Part shown: positions 1 through 7,218 of the stretch, one piece after another
Layout: every line of letters begins with the position of its first letter
How positions within the stretch are numbered: position 1 is the first letter of the stretch
Assembly: GCA_020845855.1 (NCBI GenBank)
Contig: JADLEZ010000539.1
Span: 1 to 32,940 of the forward strand
DNA: 32,940 nucleotides
Reading direction: 5' to 3'
Source of the DNA: Burkholderiales bacterium
GTDB taxonomy: Bacteria > Pseudomonadota > Gammaproteobacteria > Burkholderiales > Casimicrobiaceae
Translations under genes and position numbers: made by a program
The notes under the pieces: generated by a model
Told to the model about the DNA's origin: nothing
Seen by the model: only the letters and a program-made list of their open reading frames with translations
Database searches by the model: none

Positions 1-139
1 CCTCGACTGAAAAGGCATGCAGACCGGTGTAATCCGCGATCGACCGATCCCACCGCTGGTTCACCTCGGCGATGAACGCAGTGATATTCGCCCCCTTGAT
101 GCGCTCAGGCGAAGGCGTCCAGATCGGCCCTGAAGTCAT
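1..139 (-). CDS. Acetoacetyl-CoA synthetase-like AMP-forming ligase, 5' end only
   Basis: Only about 46 codons are visible; the gene continues beyond the left edge. The N-terminus carries IWTPSPERIKGANITAF and then DYTGLHAFSVE. This fits the N-terminal lid region of acetoacetyl-CoA synthetases (ACAS_N type), which typically begin with a WTPSPER-like stretch and a D-Y-x-x-L-x-x-x-S-V-E motif ahead of the AMP-binding core. Such enzymes activate acetoacetate or related short acids in the cytoplasm. The ATG at 139 is the first start after an in-frame TAA, so the start is well constrained, although no strong ribosome-binding site is seen. The ATG overlaps a TGA of a decayed upstream frame (ATGA). 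A similar, degraded start lies at the right edge of the window. The substrate cannot be decided from this fragment. Confidence 0.6.
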   Translation of the reverse strand, partial: MTSGPIWTPSPERIKGANITAFIAEVNQRWDRSIADYTGLHAFSVE

Positions 140-330
140 GTGCGACCAAGATTATTTGCCGCGAAATCCGCGACCGCGTGGCGAGAATACACGCTCGCCC
201 GCATGAAAGCACCGCATTGCGGTTGAACGCAAACACCGCCATGCCGGTGATGACGTCCGTCAATCCACCGCATCGATAGGTCCCCAGCGGCGTGACTCCT
301 GTCGCGCTGATGGAGTCCACCTTCGGGACC
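136..330 (-). pseudogene. Decayed 3' end of an unidentified gene upstream of the ligase
   Basis: A minus-strand frame ends at a TGA that overlaps the ligase ATG. Its last residues are ADFAANNLGRT. These resemble the end of the truncated gene at the right window edge (PDFAAVRLGGA), which also overlaps a ligase-like ATG. Further upstream the most protein-like stretch (LTDVITGMAVFAFNRNAV) is in another frame, which suggests a frameshift. I do not recognise the product. The left boundary at about 330 is a guess. Confidence 0.3.
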
Positions 331-468
331 GACCCCTGCTTCGCATGTCCTTCGCGGCAAAAAACAAGCGCTGGAGCAAAGTCTTATCTGTTGAACGATT
401 CGAAGTCCGTGTGCATCGCCGAATGACCGCGCAGCATCGGCAACGTGAGGAAGCCGTCACCGGTGCCA

Positions 469-780
469 TCATTTTGCGGAAATTGGTTCCAGGAGACGGC
501 GAACCCAGACACCGGTCATCTCGCATCGGCAATCGGTGGAACCCTGACCATTCGATGATGGGTTCGTACTTGCCGCCGTGGACGCAGCGACATCGGCAAT
601 GCCTTCGCGCGTCAGCATGCGGCCGCGTAATAGTACTTCGGCTACCCTTGCGCGGAGCGGCGTCGGCGCAACGCTGCCCAATTCGATGTGCGCATCCGTT
701 CACAACTTTACCCCATCGCGCACGATCGACATTGCCACGGTCACCGTGGCGAACGCTTCTGCCGAAGTAAGGTTCCGCCG
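469..780 (-). pseudogene. C-terminal fragment of a second molybdenum-hydroxylase FAD subunit (CoxM-like)
   Basis: The minus strand encodes a close relative of the C-terminus of the intact FAD subunit at 5824-6681. Shared stretches are AEAFATVTVA, LGSVAP-PLRA, TDPSSNGQGS-like and REMTGVWVRR-like segments. An in-frame TGA interrupts it (VKL*TDAHIEL, where the intact copy reads AKTCTRARIGL). The upstream two thirds of the gene are missing, and homology fades near 780-805, close to the IS3-type remnant that begins at 834. It is therefore a truncated, non-functional paralogue. It shows that another molybdenum-hydroxylase operon once lay here. The upstream boundary is approximate. Confidence 0.75.
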
Positions 781-833
781 AAATTTCGTCTTCCAAGCAG
801 GCTGGGATAAGAAAGGCGAAACGGAACGCTGGA

Positions 834-1081
834 ATGTTCAAGATACCGGAGCAGGAATACACGGTCGAGTTCAAGGAGCTGGCCGTGAAGCGAGTGAAAT
901 CTGGAGAGACGGCGCGCGCCGTCGCACGTGTTCTCGAGTTGGTTAAGCTGACGCTGCGCAATTGGGTCAAGTTGGCGAAGGCCGGCAAGCTACACCCGCC
1001 TGGAGCCAGGCTCGTGACCCCGGAACCGATGGAACTGCCGCGAGTCCGGTCGAGAATGCACGGCTGCGGATGGAGGTCGAA
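834..1081 (+). pseudogene. IS3-type transposase orfA remnant, frameshifted and truncated
   Basis: The reading frame starts with MFKIPEQEYTVEFKELAVKR, followed by a helix-turn-helix segment (SGETARAVARVLELVKLTLRNWVK). This is the usual beginning of OrfA of IS3-family elements. Near position 1050 the reading frame breaks, and the conserved coiled-coil stretch ENARLRMEVE continues in another frame. Homology stops right after it. There is no orfB with the DDE catalytic domain, so the element cannot move by itself. It lies directly beside the truncated FAD-subunit fragment. I see no clear terminal inverted repeats. From about 1082 to 1339 I see nothing that I can assign. Confidence 0.75.
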
Positions 1082-1339
1082 TCACGACAAACAACTCCTA
1101 TGGTTGCACAGGTTGTCAAGAGCGCTGCGATTCAAGGTTCTTCAAATCGATTCGGTGAAACGACACGACCGATGCGGCGCCGATGAATCAGACTCCTATT
1201 CGTGGGTTGGTTACCACCGTTCATCGATTCGTCGCGGGATCTGCTTCGCCCTAAAGTCATGTTGAAAATATTCTCGCCAAATTTTTCACGCCGTCGGCTG
1301 CCGTCTGCCTCAGTCAGTGAGTTCAGTAACACAGTAATA

Positions 1340-1846
1340 CTAAGGATTACCCAAGTAGTCGCGCTTGCCGATTTCGATGCCGTTGTGGCGCAGGATGTTG
1401 TATACGGTCGTAACATGAAAATAAAAGTTCGGTAGTGCATGGCCAAGCAGGAATTGCATGCCTTTGTAGTGGGTTTCCTTGTCGCCGCGCTTGATTACGA
1501 TTTCCTTGTCTTCGGTGCTGTCAATCTGCGCCGGCGTCAACGTCTGCATGAAGGCGATTGTCTTTGCGATGCGCGCCTTTAGGTCGACCAGGGTCTTTTC
1601 ATTGTCCTCGTACACCGGAATCTCCACACCGGCCAAGCGGGCCACCACGCCTTTGGCTGTATCGCATGCGATCTGGACTTGCTTCGTCATGGGCAGCATG
1701 TCAGGGAACAGGCGATAGGCAGTCAGTGTTGCGGGGTCGAGCTTTTTGGCGTCTACATGGGACTGCGCCTTGTCGAGGATGTTCGACAGATTACCAAGTA
1801 TGTTGACGAATCGCGGAACACTCGCCTGAAACATGGAAATGGTCAT
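1340..1846 (-). CDS. DUF1993 domain-containing protein
   Basis: This 168-residue protein starts MTISMFQASVPRFVNILGNLSNIL and contains LFPDMLPMTKQVQIACDTAKG and YKGMQFLLGHALPNFYFHVTTVYNILRH. This matches the DUF1993 family of small, all-helical, DinB-like cytoplasmic proteins, whose function is not established. The length is typical for the family. AAGGA about 7 nt ahead of the ATG supports the start. Its base composition looks less GC-rich than that of its neighbours. It lies between an IS3-type remnant and the catabolic operon on the same strand and need not belong to that operon. The family call is firm, but no role can be given. Confidence 0.85.
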   Translation of the reverse strand: MTISMFQASVPRFVNILGNLSNILDKAQSHVDAKKLDPATLTAYRLFPDMLPMTKQVQIACDTAKGVVARLAGVEIPVYEDNEKTLVDLKARIAKTIAFMQTLTPAQIDSTEDKEIVIKRGDKETHYKGMQFLLGHALPNFYFHVTTVYNILRHNGIEIGKRDYLGNP

Positions 1847-1913
1847 GGGAATTCCTTGTAAGAAACGAGGGGCAACAGTAAACGTCCATTCTAGCCGATC
1901 TTCTACAGTTAGC

Positions 1914-2492
1914 TCACCTCGGAACCACTGCTAGGAACGCGATGATCGCCAATACAATCACCGCAAGCCCGGCAAGCGCCCACTGCAGCGGGGAAATTCG
2001 GGTTTCTGGCAACCCTGCCGACGGCGTGATGGCCTGCCTCTCCGCAATCGCCTGCGGCGTGACGATATCGGCGAATCGGCCGAAAAAATCGTCCGCCATC
2101 TGGCGGGCAACGCCGTCGACTACGCGGGACCCCATCTGCCCCAGCTTTCCGCCGAGGCTTGCCGCAACGACATACTGCAGATGCGTGCCGCCGTCGCGGT
2201 CGGCGAGCTGCACCTTTGCTGAACCCTTGGCAAATCCGGCTGCGCCTCCTTTGCCTTCGAACGAAATCGTATATGCGCTTGGTGGATTGATGTCAGAAAG
2301 CGTGACGGACCCCACGAACGTCGTCTTCACCGGGCCGACCTTTGCCGTGATCGTCGCCTCGAATGCGGAGTCCGAGACCTTTTCCAGGCGATCGCATCCC
2401 GGAAGACAGCGCTTCAGCGCCGCGGCATCATTCAGGGTATCCCATATGACCTGACGGGGCGCACCGATCAGGCGCTCTCCCAGCATTTCCAT
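1914..2492 (-). CDS. coxG: CoxG-type SRPBCC protein (carbon monoxide dehydrogenase subunit G family)
   Basis: The ORF in the track is too long at its 5' end. The ATG at 2492 (MEMLGERLIGAPRQVIWD) is preceded by GGGGAG with 7 nt spacing and gives 192 residues. The N-terminal 150 residues form an SRPBCC/START-like domain with LNDAAALKRCLPGCD and SLGGKLGQMGSRVVDG, characteristic of CoxG. A final hydrophobic segment (about 168-190, LQWALAGLAVIVLAIIAFLA) should anchor it in the membrane. CoxG proteins accompany molybdenum hydroxylases and are thought to help recruit or mature the enzyme at the membrane. It is the last gene of the molybdenum-hydroxylase operon, 166 bp beyond etfA. That gap shows no clear terminator. 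Confidence 0.85.
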   Translation of the reverse strand: MEMLGERLIGAPRQVIWDTLNDAAALKRCLPGCDRLEKVSDSAFEATITAKVGPVKTTFVGSVTLSDINPPSAYTISFEGKGGAAGFAKGSAKVQLADRDGGTHLQYVVAASLGGKLGQMGSRVVDGVARQMADDFFGRFADIVTPQAIAERQAITPSAGLPETRISPLQWALAGLAVIVLAIIAFLAVVPR

Positions 2493-2658
2493 CTTAGATC
2501 TCCCCTCTCGATTGTCCCGACGGCCGCGACGAACGGCGACGATCGCCTCCAGCCTACACAGAACGCGCGCCTGTCTGGATGCTTTTCGGTGTTCGCACGC
2601 GGGGTCCGGCCGGCGGGGTCGTATTGGACACAAATTTTTCTTAGCGCACGCATTGTTG

Positions 2659-3669
2659 TCACTTTCGAAACGACGCGATCTCGTCGATCAGCGCCGGCAT
2701 CACCTGATGGCAATCACCGACGATGCCGTATCTCGCATACCGGAAAATTGGCGCATCGGGGTCGGTGTTGATCGCGACGATATTTTTTGCATTCGCGCAT
2801 CCGGCCATGTGCTGGCCAGCTCCCGAGATGCCGATGGCGATGTAGAGCTCGGGAGCGATCGTCTTTCCCGAGAGGCCGACCTGACGTGAAGGCGGGCACC
2901 ACCCCAAATCACACGCGACCCGGCTTGCCCCAACCGCCCCGCCCAAAGAGTCCGCAAGCCGCGTGACGAGCTCGAAGCCGAGGGCGTTCTGCATGCCGCC
3001 GCCTCCGGCGACGACGGTGCGCGCGCTTTCGAGCAGTGCGCCATCGTCTGCGCCGTGGCGAGTCTCGCGTATCTTCGTGCGCACGCTTGCCGGGTCGAGG
3101 ACTGAATCGAGCCGCATCACCGCGCCGCTCCGACTTTCCAGTTTCGCGATGGGCTCGAAGCATTTCGACTTAATCGTGAACAACGCCGGCGCGGTCCGCA
3201 GCGAGACGACCTCTTCGGCCTTGCCGCCGTAGCAGGGGCGAGTGAGAAGCAGGTCGTCGCCCTCAAAGGAGACCTTGTTGCAGCCGGTGGCGACAGTCGT
3301 GCCAAGGCGAAATGCCAATCGAGGGGCCAGTTCCGCCCCGAGCGCCGTATGTCCAACTATGATGGCACGCGGCCGGACCCGATCAATCAAGGCGGCGAGA
3401 TCCGGTAGCCATGCATCCGCCTGGTACTCGGCTAGGAACGGCGCGTCGATAACAAACACGGAGTCGGCACCATGGGCAATCAGGTCCTCGCCGAGCCCGC
3501 CGAGGCCGCTGCCCACGAGGACGGCGTGAACCGTCCCACCCACGGAATCGGCCAATGTGCGCGCCAGTCCCAGCGCCTCGTAACTGAGGTTAAGGAAACG
3601 ATTCTCGACGACCTCGCAAATTACGAAGAAACTGGACGAATTCTTCACTGGATTCGCGCGCGCGGACAT
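2659..3669 (-). CDS. etfA: Electron transfer flavoprotein alpha subunit
   Basis: This is EtfA, the FAD-binding large subunit of the soluble ETF that carries electrons from flavin enzymes to the quinone pool. From the ATG at 3669 it has 336 residues, close to family length; the longer ORF would overlap etfB. The N-terminal domain (about 10-190) has FFVICEVVENRFLNLSYEALG and AIIVGHTALGAELAPRLA. The C-terminal FAD domain (about 200-336) contains ELYIAIGISGAGQHMAG and VAINTDPDAPIF, the family signature. It lies 14 bp after etfB and ends before coxG. No ETF:quinone oxidoreductase is seen in the window, so the acceptor is presumably encoded elsewhere. Placement in a molybdenum-hydroxylase operon suggests a dedicated electron route, which is inference. 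Confidence 0.93.
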   Translation of the reverse strand: MSARANPVKNSSSFFVICEVVENRFLNLSYEALGLARTLADSVGGTVHAVLVGSGLGGLGEDLIAHGADSVFVIDAPFLAEYQADAWLPDLAALIDRVRPRAIIVGHTALGAELAPRLAFRLGTTVATGCNKVSFEGDDLLLTRPCYGGKAEEVVSLRTAPALFTIKSKCFEPIAKLESRSGAVMRLDSVLDPASVRTKIRETRHGADDGALLESARTVVAGGGGMQNALGFELVTRLADSLGGAVGASRVACDLGWCPPSRQVGLSGKTIAPELYIAIGISGAGQHMAGCANAKNIVAINTDPDAPIFRYARYGIVGDCHQVMPALIDEIASFRK

Positions 3670-3683
3670 TGCCGGGCCAGCGC

Positions 3684-4487
3684 CTAGATGAGTCTCGCTG
3701 CGGAAAGTCGTTCGAGGAGGTTTCCCGCCAACTCCTTGGGCGTTTCTCCGGCGATGTATTCGCATTGCTCGTTGTTAACCGGAACGTAGAGGCGCCTGAG
3801 AACGCGGCGTGCGCCGCGTGCACCAACGTCGGACGGATCTAGCCCCAGGTCCTCGACGGTCCACACCGTCACCGGCTTGCGGGCAGCCTTCATTGTCTCG
3901 CGCAGGCTCGCATAACGAACCTTGCCGACCTCGTGCGAAACGGTCACTACCGCGGGCATGGGCGTTTCTACCGTTTCCGAACTGTCGCCGAGCACCCGAT
4001 CGACCACGAGGACTCCGTCGGCAACAGCGATGTCTATCGCGAAAGTCACCGCTGGATACCCGAGGAGTTCGGCGATACCGCAGCCAACGACACCGGCATC
4101 GCTATCGGCAGCTTGGCGGCCTGAGAGGACGAGGTCGACACCGCCAATTTTTTCAATGGCGGATGCCAGCGCACGTGCGGTCGTGTAGCTGTCGCCATCG
4201 TCGAACGCGGGGTCGACGAGCATGAACGCTTCGTCCGCACCGAGTGAAAGCCCGTACTTGATCGTCGCCCGAGCAGTCTCGGTACAAAGAGAGAGGAGCG
4301 CGATCGTAACCTCGCCCCGTGCGTCCCTGATACGGAGCGCCAACTCAACCGCCTGCTCGTCGAACGGACTCATCACCGATCGCGTTCCCGAAAGTGGTGT
4401 CACCTTTCTCGCCTGCTCGTCGACGCAGAAAACGCTGGGCGCGATTTCCGGATCGGGAATCTCCTTCACGCAAGCGACGATCTTCAC
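3684..4487 (-). CDS. etfB: Electron transfer flavoprotein beta subunit
   Basis: EtfB of 267 residues starts at GTG (MKIVACVKEIPDPE). It shows the nucleotide-binding features of the family: SPFDEQAVELALRIRD near 40, LSGRQAADSDAG at about 121-132, and ETPMPAVVTVSHEVGKVRYASL near the C-terminal third. It pairs with the alpha subunit encoded immediately downstream and binds AMP in known ETFs. It begins 7 bp after the sulfite-oxidase-like gene, so translation is probably coupled. The ribosome-binding site ahead of the GTG is weak, consistent with coupling. Whether this ETF serves the molybdenum hydroxylase, the sulfite oxidase or a dehydrogenase encoded elsewhere is not visible. Confidence 0.92.
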   Translation of the reverse strand: MKIVACVKEIPDPEIAPSVFCVDEQARKVTPLSGTRSVMSPFDEQAVELALRIRDARGEVTIALLSLCTETARATIKYGLSLGADEAFMLVDPAFDDGDSYTTARALASAIEKIGGVDLVLSGRQAADSDAGVVGCGIAELLGYPAVTFAIDIAVADGVLVVDRVLGDSSETVETPMPAVVTVSHEVGKVRYASLRETMKAARKPVTVWTVEDLGLDPSDVGARGARRVLRRLYVPVNNEQCEYIAGETPKELAGNLLERLSAARLI

Positions 4488-4494
4488 CTGCGGA

Positions 4495-5754
4495 TCATTC
4501 TACGGTGACGTGTACCGGCACAATACCGTCGAAGTGCTTGCGCAAGAAATTCCATTCCGTTTGCGGTTGCTTGCGGCCCTTCTCATCGGTTGCACGCGCC
4601 ATGATCGTGAAGCGCCCCGGCTTGTCCGCCCGCCAGCGGAACGACCAGCGCTTCCACAGCCATCGGTCGGGCGCGTACTCGATGTGCGCCTCCTGCCAGG
4701 ACGCGCCACCATCGAGGCTCACTTCGATTCGCGTTATTTCGCCCTCTCCGCTCCAAGCGAGGCCGCGGACCACCTGTTCTCCCACCGGTAGCGGCGAGTC
4801 GCCGTCTGTCGGTTCGGTAATCATGCTCTTGACGCCAAGCGCGGTCATCATCTTCTTGTTTGGATCCTCCGGCGACTTGCCTGAGACGAAGTAGTGCGTC
4901 TGGTGGTAGCAGTCCGGCATGCGGTCCATAACCTCGATCGTGTGGATCCACTTGACCCACCAGTTGCCTGCCCACCCGGGAACGATCAGACGCAGCGGCG
5001 CGCCGTGCACGTGCTGCAGATATTCTCCGTTGTGGGCCCAGGCAAGGATTGTGTCTGGATGCATCGCCTTTTCGATGGGTAGGCCCTTGTCGTAGTTGAT
5101 GACGCCAGGATCGAACGGCTTGAAATCAGTGCGTGCTGCGGAGCGATAGAGCAGGATCGGGTCCGGACGGCCGCGATCCCACCCTTCGAGCCGCACCGCC
5201 ACCGCACCGGGCCTGATCCCGGACCGTTGCAAGACTTCGGCGAACGGCACACCGGTCCACTCGCCGCCAGTCACCATGCAGGTGCTGGGAATCGACTTCA
5301 GTAGCGTCGCTGCGTCCCCAATCGGGCCTTCACGTTTCTTGCCAGAGAGCCGCCAGTGGATGCCGTCATTCTCCGAGAGCTCGAACGAAGGTTTTTCACC
5401 GATGGCCCCTGTCGCGAGGTAGTCGAAAAAATCTGCGTCGTTGCCGGCACATTCGATTACCGCACGCACCGTGCGACCGGGGAGCCTACGAACGTCTTCT
5501 AGCGAAAATTCCATCGACCGGTCGACTTCGCCGAAGATCGAGAAGCTGTATTCGTCCGGATGCACGGGCTCCGGCATCTGCACCTGGGCATTGACGAAAG
5601 CGGCATCTGTGGGCGTGATCAGCCCCTCGAGATCGAGAAACGGCGATCGCGACCCGACCACGCGCCCCTCTGTATCCTTGTAGAATTCGGAACGGGGTCG
5701 CTTGCGATCGGGCCATCCGAGCACCCAATCCCCCTTGATTTCCTTCTTTGCCAT
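4495..5754 (-). CDS. Cytoplasmic sulfite-oxidase-family molybdopterin enzyme (SoxC/SorA-like)
   Basis: From the ATG at 5754, preceded by GAGGTG 6 nt upstream, this is a 419-residue protein. It belongs to the sulfite oxidase family: an N-terminal Mo-cofactor domain (about 50-260) with AVIECAGND, where Cys102 is the expected Mo ligand, and HGAPLRLIVPGWAGNWWVKW. A C-terminal Mo-co dimerisation domain (about 290-415) contains EVSLDGGASWQEA and WRADKPGRFTIMARATDE. There is no Tat or Sec signal, so it should act in the cytoplasm, unlike most SoxC or SorA proteins. Sulfite to sulfate is the typical reaction. The DszB-like desulfinase encoded in the neighbouring operon would produce sulfite, which fits. 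No haem c partner is adjacent. Other oxyanion or thiol substrates are possible in this family. Confidence 0.85.
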   Translation of the reverse strand: MAKKEIKGDWVLGWPDRKRPRSEFYKDTEGRVVGSRSPFLDLEGLITPTDAAFVNAQVQMPEPVHPDEYSFSIFGEVDRSMEFSLEDVRRLPGRTVRAVIECAGNDADFFDYLATGAIGEKPSFELSENDGIHWRLSGKKREGPIGDAATLLKSIPSTCMVTGGEWTGVPFAEVLQRSGIRPGAVAVRLEGWDRGRPDPILLYRSAARTDFKPFDPGVINYDKGLPIEKAMHPDTILAWAHNGEYLQHVHGAPLRLIVPGWAGNWWVKWIHTIEVMDRMPDCYHQTHYFVSGKSPEDPNKKMMTALGVKSMITEPTDGDSPLPVGEQVVRGLAWSGEGEITRIEVSLDGGASWQEAHIEYAPDRWLWKRWSFRWRADKPGRFTIMARATDEKGRKQPQTEWNFLRKHFDGIVPVHVTVE

Positions 5755-5823
5755 GCTCTTCACCTCTCCTGGGTCCGGGGACCCGTGGAAATTCACCTAC
5801 CGCGGCAACGGGCGAAGCTGCTG

Positions 5824-6681
5824 TCAGGCGGCAAGATCTTCCAGCGCGCGTCGGACCCAGACCCCAGTCATCTCGCGGCGATATTGGGCCGAGCCCTGGC
5901 CGTTGGAGGACGGATCGGTGCAGGCCGCGGCGGCCGCGGCGACTTCGACGATGAGTTCGGCCGAGAGTTTCCGACCGTGCAGCTGCTCTTCGGCAGCGGT
6001 GGCGCGCAGCGGCACAGGAGCGACGCTGCCCAGGCCGATGCGCGCGCGCGTGCAGGTTTTCGCGCCGTCCAGCGTGATCGATACCGCCACGGTCACAGTC
6101 GCGAACGCCTCCGCCGTCGTGGCTGTGTACTTGATGAAACGGCCTCGAGTGCCGGCGACGGCCGGTGGCACGATGCAGGCGACAAGCAGTTCGTCGCCGT
6201 CGAGCGCGGTGGTCAGCGTGCCGCGGAAGAATTCGTGCAGTGGCACTCGGCGCTCCCGCTGCGGTCCGGCTATGATCACCTCGGCATCCAGCGCCAGCAG
6301 CGCCGGCGCCGGATCAGACGCACTGTCGCCGTGGCTCAAGTTGCCACCCAGCGTCCCCATGTTGCGGATCGCAGGCGAGCCGACGCGCCCGCAGGCTTCG
6401 GCCAACAGCGGCGCCCAATTCCGGATCACCGCCGAGCGTGCGACCTCGCTATGCGTCACCATCGCACCGATCGATAGCTCGCCATTGGCCTCGACGCGGT
6501 GAAGCTCGGGAATCCCGGATAGGCTCACGACGACACTTGGGGCCACCATGCGCTCGCGCAGCAGGATTACTGTGGCGAGGCCTCCCGCCATCAGCATTGC
6601 CTCATCGCCGAACTTCTGGCGCAGCGCGACCGCCTCCCCAACGGATTTCGGTGCGCAATAGTTGAAGCGTGGCAGGCTCAT
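5824..6681 (-). CDS. Molybdenum hydroxylase FAD-binding subunit (CoxM-like)
   Basis: This is the medium, FAD-binding subunit of a three-subunit xanthine-dehydrogenase-family enzyme, 285 residues from MSLPRFNYCAPKSVGEA. The PCMH-type FAD motifs are present: LMAGGLATVILL at about 31-41 and RNMGTLGGNLSHGDSASDP at about 107-124. It passes electrons from the 2Fe-2S subunit to an acceptor. The start overlaps the stop of the 2Fe-2S gene (ATGA), so they are translationally coupled. The longer ORF in the track is a shadow of that gene. A truncated paralogue of its C-terminus lies at 469-780. Subunit order in the operon is large, small, medium. The substrate is not deducible; carbon monoxide is unlikely given the active-site loop of the large subunit. 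Confidence 0.9.
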   Translation of the reverse strand: MSLPRFNYCAPKSVGEAVALRQKFGDEAMLMAGGLATVILLRERMVAPSVVVSLSGIPELHRVEANGELSIGAMVTHSEVARSAVIRNWAPLLAEACGRVGSPAIRNMGTLGGNLSHGDSASDPAPALLALDAEVIIAGPQRERRVPLHEFFRGTLTTALDGDELLVACIVPPAVAGTRGRFIKYTATTAEAFATVTVAVSITLDGAKTCTRARIGLGSVAPVPLRATAAEEQLHGRKLSAELIVEVAAAAAACTDPSSNGQGSAQYRREMTGVWVRRALEDLAA

Positions 6682-7178
6682 GCGGTTTCGCGGGCCGGAT
6701 CCACGGGCCGCGCTTCTGGAATTGTGCTCGCCGCCAGCACGGCGCGGACGATGCGCGTGTACCCTGTGCAGCGGCAGAGGTTGCCGATCAGCGCCTCGCG
6801 CACTTCCAGTTCGCTGGGCGCGGGGTTTTCCCTTAGCAGCGCAGTCGCCATCATCAACATGCCCGGCGTGCAATAGCCGCATTGCACGGCACCGGCATTG
6901 ACGAATTCCTGTTGCAGGCGGTCGAGCTTGCCGTCGGTCGCCAAGCCTTCGACCGTCGTCACCTCCCGGCCGTCACAACGCACCGCCAGTGCGAGACAAG
7001 CGCGAATCGGGACGCCGTCGAGCAGAACCGTGCATGAACCGCAGACGCCCTGCCGGCAGCTGTCCTTGGTGCCGACAAGATCGAGATCTTCGCGCAGGAA
7101 TTGATAAAGCGTACGATGGTCCGGCACGTCGCGTTCATGCTGAACACCGTTGACCGTCAGCAACAATCGCTGCGTCAT
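6678..7178 (-). CDS. Molybdenum hydroxylase 2Fe-2S subunit (CoxS-like)
   Basis: This is the small iron-sulfur subunit of 166 residues, starting MTQRLLLTVNGVQHERD. The plant-type ferredoxin cluster ligands are Cys41, Cys46, Cys49 and Cys61 (CRQGVCGSCTVLLDG). The C-terminal helical domain holds the second cluster with Cys100, Cys103, Cys135 and Cys137 (CGYCTPGM, CRCTGY). Both clusters relay electrons from the Mo centre to the FAD. The track shows one 566-codon ORF here; only its last 166 codons are real and the rest is a shadow of the large subunit in another frame. GAGG lies 8 nt ahead of the ATG. The gene follows the large subunit by 40 bp. Confidence 0.93.
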   Translation of the reverse strand: MTQRLLLTVNGVQHERDVPDHRTLYQFLREDLDLVGTKDSCRQGVCGSCTVLLDGVPIRACLALAVRCDGREVTTVEGLATDGKLDRLQQEFVNAGAVQCGYCTPGMLMMATALLRENPAPSELEVREALIGNLCRCTGYTRIVRAVLAASTIPEARPVDPARETA

Positions 7179-7218
7179 TTGTCTGCCTCGTTGCCGTGGG
7201 TTGTGGTGGGAAGGATGC

